DNA from: Candidatus Enterococcus ferrettii
GTDB taxonomy: Bacteria > Bacillota > Bacilli > Lactobacillales > Enterococcaceae
Assembly: GCF_017377655.1 (NCBI RefSeq)
Contig: NZ_JAFREL010000069.1
Location: forward strand, 43,821 to 107,820
Reading direction: 5' to 3'
Length of the DNA stretch: 64,000 nucleotides
Each line of letters begins with the position of its first letter. Positions within the stretch are counted from its first letter, which is position 1. Shown here piece after piece: positions 57,886 to 64,000 of this stretch. The position numbers were made by a program, and so were the translations under genes. A model generated the notes under the pieces. It made no database searches, had not been told where the DNA came from, and saw only the letters and a program-made list of their open reading frames with translations.

Positions 57886-59978
57886 TATATACCACATCTG
57901 TTTACTTTTTTAATGAAAGGCAAGAACTCATTCGCCGCGTAACTGAGCGTTATCTCACACAAGTTGTGCAAGAAAAGGAGATAACAGCGGACAAGTCGGA
58001 GCTGTTACTTGATATGCTAACAGTTTCAACCATTTATGATAAGCGAATAGCCAACGCTGCATATATGGCGGTGAAAGAGTCTGACAAGTCATTTTCTCTT
58101 TACAGTATCACTAGTGTAGAAGATCCGGATAATCGCTTAATTTTTACTGGATTAAACTTTGCTTTGAAAGAGCTTGAGGGATACATCGTTATGGACAAGC
58201 GGCCACAGGAACGACCAATTGCTTATATTGCAAGTCAGATTTTAGAAGCGGCTGAGGGCGAATGGCGGCTAGGATATACAAAGCCAAACTTACCAGTAAT
58301 CTCAGAGACTTTTTATCGTCTGTCGGTAAAAGACAGCTTTAAAAAGTTACAAAGCCACGGCTGCGAAGTCTTATTCAAGTGTAAGATTGAGAATCGACGA
58401 ATTGTCGATAAGTGGATCGAAATTTATGACGAAATAGGCACTGCTTCTAATAAACGATTTGTTTACGGGAGCAGTGCTCTTTCTGTTGTTAAGACCCAAG
58501 ACCGATCACAGGTGTACACCTCGCTAATTGGACGAGGTAAAGGAGAAGAAAGTGGAGATGGATACGGTCGGCGGTTAGAGTTCACAGATTTTGAGTGGAA
58601 AACGAGTTCAGGTAGTCCAGCGAACAAACCAAAAGGCCAAAACTGGATTGAGTTGCCAGAAATGACTGCAAAATATGGTATTCCTACAAAGGCCGGCAAG
58701 ATGAGGAAGCGTGAAGGGATCGTTGTCTTTGATGATATCGAGGATCAAGAAACACTGCTGTTGAACACCTATAACGCTTTGGTAGAAATGAGTCGGCCGC
58801 TCGTTCAGTTCAAAACTACGGTATTAAATGGCGATGCAATCGGAAACACTATACAGGTGCATCACTATGAGCGGGATTACCACTATCGAGCAAGAATTTT
58901 TAAGGTTGTAATTGATCGACTTACTGACAAAGTTGAGTCTGCTGTTGGTGATAATTTAACTGGCAAGAACTCAATGAAGGTTTCTTCAGACTTGAAGCTC
59001 GATCTCGAACGAGTGCAAGTTGAAAAGCCGAGTTTTTACACTGCTGAACAAATTGCTCAATGGCAGACAGATATCATTAGGGGACTGAAAGGCGGTTCTT
59101 ATATCTTACTTACTGAGGCAGACCTTGGAATATCAGAAGAACGGATTCCATATTGCTCAGTTTGGATGAACGGAAAGTCACTTGAGACCTCAGATCACTT
59201 CTTAGTAGCTAACAGTGAGGGGATAGGTTTTATAGACGGTGACTTCAACCTTGATAACTTTCATACGGCTTGGACGATCGATGGGGTGTTTAATGCTCGT
59301 TTTATTCAAGTTGGTCGTCTCGGCGGAGAGCAAGTGTTCATGGATCTGGATACTGGTGAGGTATTCTTCGGAAAGGGTTGGATTAAGTCTACAAATGGGA
59401 ATATGCAGATCAACATTACTGAAGGCATCATAGAGGGACCAATCATTCGAAGTTATCGCAATCAAGGAATCACGGCAGGTATCGAGATACAAAGTGGAGA
59501 TATTCGAATAGTTGATGGTAAAAATAATCAAATCGGGGCGTTAGGATCGATTGATCTAGTAGGAAGCGGTACAAGACTTTCGGCAAAACAAGGTAAACGA
59601 TTTATATTAGGCACTGAATTGAATGGTGTCGTGGGAGTTTCATTAGAAATTCCAAGCAGTTCAACTCAACTAAAACCCCGATTAAATTATCACGGAACAC
59701 ATGATATGAGTCGTGCCACTTTAGATACAGGGAATGGACAACTTCTAAGATTCGGCAATACATCAATGGGAGGAAAAGTCCTAGCAATGTTGATGCATGG
59801 CTCAGCTAATACAGGAATTGCTTTTGATACGAACGAGCTGTACTTAATTATTGGAGGGATGGGCTATCCTGTCAGCAAAATGGTTAACGTTACAACACAA
59901 TTCAACGGGATGGGTAGCGTTCAAATACCGACTTCATTACCAGCGGGGAGTGTTTATTATCCACGTTACTTCCCATAG
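57882..59978 (+). CDS. Tail-associated protein (Tal / prophage tail endopeptidase family)
   Basis: 698 residues, GTG start. The first ~390 residues fit the gp44/Tal hub fold (ERYLTQVVQEKEITADKSEL, AYIASQILEAAEGEWRLGYT, VYTSLIGRGKGEESGDGYGR). The C-terminal ~300 residues are beta-rich, with repeated strands like a tail spike or shaft. It links the hub to receptor-binding proteins and contacts the cell wall first. Confidence 0.85.
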   Translation: MIYTTSVYFFNERQELIRRVTERYLTQVVQEKEITADKSELLLDMLTVSTIYDKRIANAAYMAVKESDKSFSLYSITSVEDPDNRLIFTGLNFALKELEGYIVMDKRPQERPIAYIASQILEAAEGEWRLGYTKPNLPVISETFYRLSVKDSFKKLQSHGCEVLFKCKIENRRIVDKWIEIYDEIGTASNKRFVYGSSALSVVKTQDRSQVYTSLIGRGKGEESGDGYGRRLEFTDFEWKTSSGSPANKPKGQNWIELPEMTAKYGIPTKAGKMRKREGIVVFDDIEDQETLLLNTYNALVEMSRPLVQFKTTVLNGDAIGNTIQVHHYERDYHYRARIFKVVIDRLTDKVESAVGDNLTGKNSMKVSSDLKLDLERVQVEKPSFYTAEQIAQWQTDIIRGLKGGSYILLTEADLGISEERIPYCSVWMNGKSLETSDHFLVANSEGIGFIDGDFNLDNFHTAWTIDGVFNARFIQVGRLGGEQVFMDLDTGEVFFGKGWIKSTNGNMQINITEGIIEGPIIRSYRNQGITAGIEIQSGDIRIVDGKNNQIGALGSIDLVGSGTRLSAKQGKRFILGTELNGVVGVSLEIPSSSTQLKPRLNYHGTHDMSRATLDTGNGQLLRFGNTSMGGKVLAMLMHGSANTGIAFDTNELYLIIGGMGYPVSKMVNVTTQFNGMGSVQIPTSLPAGSVYYPRYFP

Positions 59979-59990
59979 AAAGGAGCTACC

Positions 59991-62900
59991 ATGGCAGCAA
60001 TAGATAATTTTAAAACAGACGATATCGTTTTGTCGAATATTAATCAAGATGTAATACCTCGACAAGTAGTTATGCAAGGTGAGAAGGACGGTCGTTCTCT
60101 CACCGTTCAAGTGACGAATGGAGGAATTGTCGAGCCACAAGCTGGTCTAAATCTGAACTTGGGCTGGAGACATAGAACAGCTAAAGATGCGGAAGGGAGT
60201 TTAATCCAAGGACTTGATGCTTTTAAGCCAATTGATCGCGAAAAAGGAATTTTTAGAATAGAGTACACTTCTTCAATGGCACAACCGGGAACAATAGATG
60301 CGGAAATCCAGTTTGTAACCGGAAGCTCTGTCACCAAATCGCAACCATTCACTATTAGTGTGAAACAGTCTACTGTTGATGAGTCAGCCGCAGAAAGTGA
60401 GAGTTCATTTACAGTTCTGCAAGAAGCCCTTGCAACAGTTTCTAATATCGATGGCAAGATTAATAGTATCGAATTAAAAAAGGCTGACAAAGAAGCTTTA
60501 TCGGCATTAGAATCAACTGTAGCAAAGATACCTTCTGGAACACCGAGAGAAACTTTTCCTAATCTTGCCGCTTTGCAAGCAAAATACCCAAATGGTGCAA
60601 ATTTTGCAGTTGTTGTTTTAGAAGCTGATGGTAAAACAGGGTATGTGTATCTCTGGAATAATAACCTTTGGCAGAAAGGAACACTTTACCAAGCACAAGC
60701 ACTGGCTGATGAAAGTGTTACTAATCCTAAGATTGCCGACAGTGCAGTTAGCACAGAAAAAGTGAGTCAAATTGAATATTTAGCAATTAAGAATTCTTGG
60801 GCTGACTGTAAGAGTGCGAGCTTATGGGCTTCAGGAGCTGGAACCGCCATGGCGAGCTATGATAAATGGAGCGACACCTTGCACTATAAGAAATTGGCCG
60901 CTGGCAGTCGAGGGGTGCAAATTCCTGTCAATTTACCTGCTAATACAAAAGTATCAGATTTCGAATCAATTTATATTCACTGTGACTTTCTGCTAAATAA
61001 TGGGGAGGCGTTGACCGGCGGTATCGATGTGTATGTAATTAACCCTACAGATGGTTCGCCAACCGTTCTCAAAGGTGTCTCAATTTTGGAAAAGAATAAT
61101 TATCGTACAAGAGCAGATGTTCAGATTCCGAATTCAGTTCTTACTGCGTATGCAAACCTAACGAGTTTCTATGTGATGTTTGCCCTTCATGGTGGTACAG
61201 CAGAACTAGACATTTCGAATTTAAACGTATACCACACAGAAAACCCTGAATCTTTGAATCAGTCCAATAAGAGAACTATGGAAACTACGGATTTAGTAAA
61301 CAAAGACTTCCTTAACTATCAAAACAGGTATAAAGTACTGTCTCCTACAGATTGGTTCTCAACCGCTTCTTACCGGGTGAGTGATGGCGTTTATGAAATT
61401 TGGTGGACTTCGGGGAACCCTGGTATTCGCTTTAAATTTCCTAAATCGTATTTTAGTTTTGGCAAAACATCTTATTTTGTCGGACGTGCTAGGAAACTGA
61501 CAGGATTAAACGTATCGATTCAAATGAATTTATTTTCGAATGCGGCAGATATCCTTGGACCCAGTCGATCAAAACGGCTATCGACAGAATGGGAGACTTT
61601 CGTAATACCCATTCAACCGACTTATTCGCAAGTATCATTATCCGAACAACTATTTGGGTTAATCCAGATTTCAACGGGTGACACAACTGCAAAAATTCAA
61701 GTAGACAATCCTCGAATTTACATGACTGATCCAGCAACGGACAATCAGCTGTTCAACTTACTGAGTGAGTTCGACTACAAGGAAAACGAGGTTCAAGAGC
61801 AGCGTTTTCAAATGATTAAGGGTGAGACACCCGATTTCGGAAATATCACTCATACAAAAGTGGATGCTTCAAACTATCACTTTGTAACTACAGCGAAACG
61901 AGCTGAAAGTGATGATTTGATGCTTGATAAAATAGAGTTTTATTTAGAATCGGATCAATCAAACATTCAGTTTGCGATTGGCTCAATAGATCAGAACAAC
62001 CTTCTTGTTGAATCGAATAGGTTTCAATTGTTTGGAACGGCTGGATTAAACAGGGTCAAAGTGGACTCAATCCCTATTCCATACGGCGAACGGTTGTTTA
62101 TGGATATATCCACTCAGAAAACCTTGTATGATTCAGCTGTAAAAGTGGAAGAAACATTAGTTCAAGATGAGGACCATACAGTTTCTGGTGATTATTCGGG
62201 CATGATCTTTTATTCTTCAAATTACATGATTCCATTGAATTATTCAGTAAGAGGTAAAACATTAATCGAACAAGTGAATGGTTACAATCAGGCAATTCAA
62301 GATGTTCGCGAAGAAATGAATACCATCAAGTCCGGTGGGAACAATTATGCCAAAGATCGCAACGGAAAGCTATATTCGCTGTTAGTGAATGAGGATCGAT
62401 CAATTACACCAATTCCAATTGTTCCGAAAAAATTTCGAATTTTTGGGAATTCACTAACAAAAGGTTTCGGTACTTTCGGGATGGCAGCGTCATCTTCAGC
62501 TAATGATTTTGCGGCGAAACTTTTGAGTATTATAGAAAAGAAACAACCAGCCGCTACTATGGAACGCTCATGGATCAGTAACTGGGAATCTGCGACGACT
62601 TCTGCAGCACGACAAGCTATTTTAGATGGATTGACATTTTCTGGCGATGAAGACCTAGTCATTATCCAACTAGGTGATAACATCAACACGGATGAGAAGC
62701 GAGCAACGTTTGCGGAAGATGCACAAACGCTAGTCAGGTTTATGCAACAAAAGGAACCTAATGCGCGAATATGTTGGGTAAACGGTTGGTACAATTACAA
62801 TTTCTGTTATCCAATTCTGGAAGAAATTTCGAAAGAAACGGATATGATCCTCATTGACATTAGAGACTTATCGGTCTTGTCAGAGAATAAGTCAAAAATT

Positions 62901-63029
62901 GGGAATAAATGGACAGCCGATGATGGGACCGTTAATACAATCACAGATTCGGGCGTTGCCAGTCATCCAGGAGATTTGGGAATGCAGCGAATCGCAGAAA
63001 GAATATTATTGGCATTAGGAATCATTTAG
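59991..63029 (+). CDS. Receptor-binding/baseplate protein: BppU-like N-terminus, SGNH hydrolase C-terminus
   Basis: 1012 residues: N-terminal BppU-like domain (about 1-130, DNFKTDDIVLSNINQDVIPR), a coiled linker with SALESTVAKIPSGTP, two carbohydrate-binding-like beta regions (about 260-415 and 430-575), a further beta domain, and a C-terminal SGNH hydrolase (about 810-1012) with block I FGNSLTKG (Ser821), block III-like QLGDNIN and block V SHPGD. It likely binds and deacylates cell-wall polymer decorations. AAAGGAGC upstream. Confidence 0.85.
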   Translation: MAAIDNFKTDDIVLSNINQDVIPRQVVMQGEKDGRSLTVQVTNGGIVEPQAGLNLNLGWRHRTAKDAEGSLIQGLDAFKPIDREKGIFRIEYTSSMAQPGTIDAEIQFVTGSSVTKSQPFTISVKQSTVDESAAESESSFTVLQEALATVSNIDGKINSIELKKADKEALSALESTVAKIPSGTPRETFPNLAALQAKYPNGANFAVVVLEADGKTGYVYLWNNNLWQKGTLYQAQALADESVTNPKIADSAVSTEKVSQIEYLAIKNSWADCKSASLWASGAGTAMASYDKWSDTLHYKKLAAGSRGVQIPVNLPANTKVSDFESIYIHCDFLLNNGEALTGGIDVYVINPTDGSPTVLKGVSILEKNNYRTRADVQIPNSVLTAYANLTSFYVMFALHGGTAELDISNLNVYHTENPESLNQSNKRTMETTDLVNKDFLNYQNRYKVLSPTDWFSTASYRVSDGVYEIWWTSGNPGIRFKFPKSYFSFGKTSYFVGRARKLTGLNVSIQMNLFSNAADILGPSRSKRLSTEWETFVIPIQPTYSQVSLSEQLFGLIQISTGDTTAKIQVDNPRIYMTDPATDNQLFNLLSEFDYKENEVQEQRFQMIKGETPDFGNITHTKVDASNYHFVTTAKRAESDDLMLDKIEFYLESDQSNIQFAIGSIDQNNLLVESNRFQLFGTAGLNRVKVDSIPIPYGERLFMDISTQKTLYDSAVKVEETLVQDEDHTVSGDYSGMIFYSSNYMIPLNYSVRGKTLIEQVNGYNQAIQDVREEMNTIKSGGNNYAKDRNGKLYSLLVNEDRSITPIPIVPKKFRIFGNSLTKGFGTFGMAASSSANDFAAKLLSIIEKKQPAATMERSWISNWESATTSAARQAILDGLTFSGDEDLVIIQLGDNINTDEKRATFAEDAQTLVRFMQQKEPNARICWVNGWYNYNFCYPILEEISKETDMILIDIRDLSVLSENKSKIGNKWTADDGTVNTITDSGVASHPGDLGMQRIAERILLALGII

Positions 63030-63084
63030 CACTCTTTTTAGGGTGCTATTTATTTTGAGAGAAATGTAGGAAGGCGGAAAAAGT

Positions 63085-63447
63085 GTGGAGTTTTTGGACA
63101 AGCTGCTAGAAGTTAATAGCCTTCTGATGGCGTTCGGTCTAGGAGGGATATTGAAGTGTAGCTATAGTATTTTCAAAGCTGTTAAGGGTAACAAGGATCA
63201 GGTGGAGCGACGTTTTAAGAGTCTGGAGTATGCGAATGTTGCTATTCTTCATGACAAAATCTATAAGCAATGCACGAAATACCTAAAATCCGGTTGGGTG
63301 TCCGTGGACGATTTAGAGAATCTTGAGTATTTATGGAGAGGTTACCGTCAATTGGGGGGCAACGGGACTGGAGAGACCTTGTACAAAAAGGTACTGGAAT
63401 TACCAAATATATCACCAGCGAAAGGAAGTGTAGAGAATGTTGGATAA
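63085..63447 (+). CDS. Hypothetical lysis-module protein
   Basis: 120 residues, GTG start with AAGGCGGAAA upstream. One N-terminal hydrophobic stretch (SLLMAFGLGGILKCSY) then a charged helical domain (GWVSVDDLENLEYLWRGYRQ). Such proteins stand just before holins in Firmicute phages; function unknown. It overlaps the holin gene by 11 bp. Confidence 0.65.
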   Translation: MEFLDKLLEVNSLLMAFGLGGILKCSYSIFKAVKGNKDQVERRFKSLEYANVAILHDKIYKQCTKYLKSGWVSVDDLENLEYLWRGYRQLGGNGTGETLYKKVLELPNISPAKGSVENVG

Positions 63448-63652
63448 CAAAACGTATGAAATTTTGAAAACCATTGGAATGATAGTGTTACCTGCTTTAG
63501 CAACTTTTATCGGTACGGTTGGCAAAGCTTTTAATTGGGTGTATACAGACATCACAGTGATTGTAATCACGGCGCTAGCAACGTTTATCGGTACTATTTT
63601 GGGTGTTTCTAGCCACAATTACAATAAGTTGTCAGATCAGGAGTGGAAATAG
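63437..63652 (+). CDS. Phage holin
   Basis: 71 residues with two membrane helices (TIGMIVLPALATFIGTVGKA; DITVIVITALATFIGTILGV) and a short polar tail, matching the small phage holin family of lactic-acid-bacterial phages. It times lysis. The endolysin follows by 10 bp. Confidence 0.88.
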   Translation: MLDNKTYEILKTIGMIVLPALATFIGTVGKAFNWVYTDITVIVITALATFIGTILGVSSHNYNKLSDQEWK

Positions 63653-63662
63653 GAGGAAGTTA

Positions 63663-64000
63663 ATGAAAAAGAAAAGTATTGTATTGAGCCTATTACTGGC
63701 TCTTTTTTTGTTGCCTTTTACGGGGATTTCTGCCAATGCTGCTAAAGGTGATCAGGGTGTTGATTGGGCTATTTATCAAGGGGCAAATGGCCAATTTGGC
63801 TATGCACATGATAAATTTGCAATCTCTCAAATCGGTGGTTACAATGCTGGAGGGCTTTACAATCAATGGACCTACGAAAGCCAAGTAAATTCAGTTTTAG
63901 CACAAGGAAAGCGAGCACATACTTATATCTGGTATGATACCTGGGGAAATATGAGCATTGCTAAAACTACAATGGACTATTTTTTACCCAAGGTAAAAAC
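63663..64000 (+). CDS. GH25-type endolysin with signal peptide (cut by window end)
   Basis: The visible 112 residues begin with a clear signal peptide (MKKKSIVLSLLLALFLLPFT, then GISANAAKG) followed by a GH25 muramidase start (GDQGVDWAIYQGANG with the conserved Asp, later THTY-like RAHTYIWYDTWG). It cleaves peptidoglycan. GGAGG precedes the ATG. A Sec signal means export without the holin, so the holin may only trigger activation. The C-terminal wall-binding part is outside the window. Confidence 0.85.
   Translation, partial: MKKKSIVLSLLLALFLLPFTGISANAAKGDQGVDWAIYQGANGQFGYAHDKFAISQIGGYNAGGLYNQWTYESQVNSVLAQGKRAHTYIWYDTWGNMSIAKTTMDYFLPKVK

Larger units (their letters stand above)
23187..64000. 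mobile_element. Prophage (siphovirus), left end to window edge
   Basis: A continuous set of temperate phage modules runs from an integrase at 23224 to an endolysin at 63663 and continues beyond the window: lysogeny, recombination/replication, late control, packaging, head, tail, receptor binding, lysis. SPP1-like portal and minor head proteins, a long tape measure gene and a Dit/Tal pair indicate a long non-contractile tail. The head, tail and lysis genes look full length, so the phage may be intact. Confidence 0.93.

Noticed and set aside
62345..62794. 149-residue frame on the minus strand
   Set aside because: Lies within the SGNH hydrolase domain of the receptor-binding protein; no ribosome site and no recognisable content.

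Overview
The window comes from a low-GC Gram-positive bacterium, most likely an Enterococcus. The evidence is an extended -10 promoter style, GGAGG ribosome sites, PTS regulators with PRD domains, a glcT/EIICBA locus preceded by an antiterminator RNA, and a prophage with ArpU, YopX and DUF1642-type genes. The species cannot be fixed from the sequence alone.

Positions 1-23190 look like chromosome. First comes the 3' part of a LevR-type PTS-controlled activator, followed by a RuBisCO-like protein. After a tandemly duplicated 153-bp leader comes an operon for a complete 2-oxoacid/acetoin-type dehydrogenase: E1 alpha, E1 beta, a free-standing lipoyl domain, a bare E2 core and E3. Next are two tiny convergent holin-like toxins that look like type I toxin-antitoxin modules, a DUF1659 / unknown / DUF2922 cluster with a symmetric repeat array upstream, and comK, whose start lies inside a MazE/AbrB-like gene. 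Then follow a DHA2 multidrug transporter, an EbsC/YbaK deacylase, ytoI-nrnA, glcT plus a glucose/GlcNAc-type EIICBA, a PhnA/YjdM zinc protein, a YugP membrane protease, a GNAT acetyltransferase, a YxeA-family protein, tadA and the SRP RNA gene ffs.

From about 23190 to the right edge lies a prophage that begins just after ffs and is not finished at 64000. Its order is integrase; ImmA-like protease and CI-like repressor facing a Cro-like gene; many small early genes; an SbcC/Rad50-like ATPase; a TIGR02391-like gene on the opposite strand; RecT; a metallo-beta-lactamase-fold protein; a DnaD-like initiator and a DnaC-like loader; DUF1064, DUF3850 and other small genes; two DNA methyltransferases; DUF1642, YopX and ArpU; a late control region rich in structured RNA with one tRNA and one oversize tRNA-like element; small and large terminase; SPP1-type portal and minor head protein; scaffold; decoration; gpE-type capsid; connectors; major tail protein; chaperones; tape measure; Dit; Tal; a BppU-SGNH receptor-binding protein; holin; and a secreted GH25 endolysin cut by the window end. 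The gene order and tape measure indicate a siphovirus.

The observations I rate highest are: (a) a 142-codon reading frame with its own strong ribosome site nested inside the phage cytosine methyltransferase gene; (b) a ~140-nt tRNA-like element with acceptor, D and T arms but an enlarged centre; (c) the paired small-toxin locus whose RNAs share a 10-nt complementary motif; (d) the split E2 lacking a peripheral-subunit-binding domain; and (e) the RuBisCO-like protein beside a PTS-type regulator and a dehydrogenase operon.
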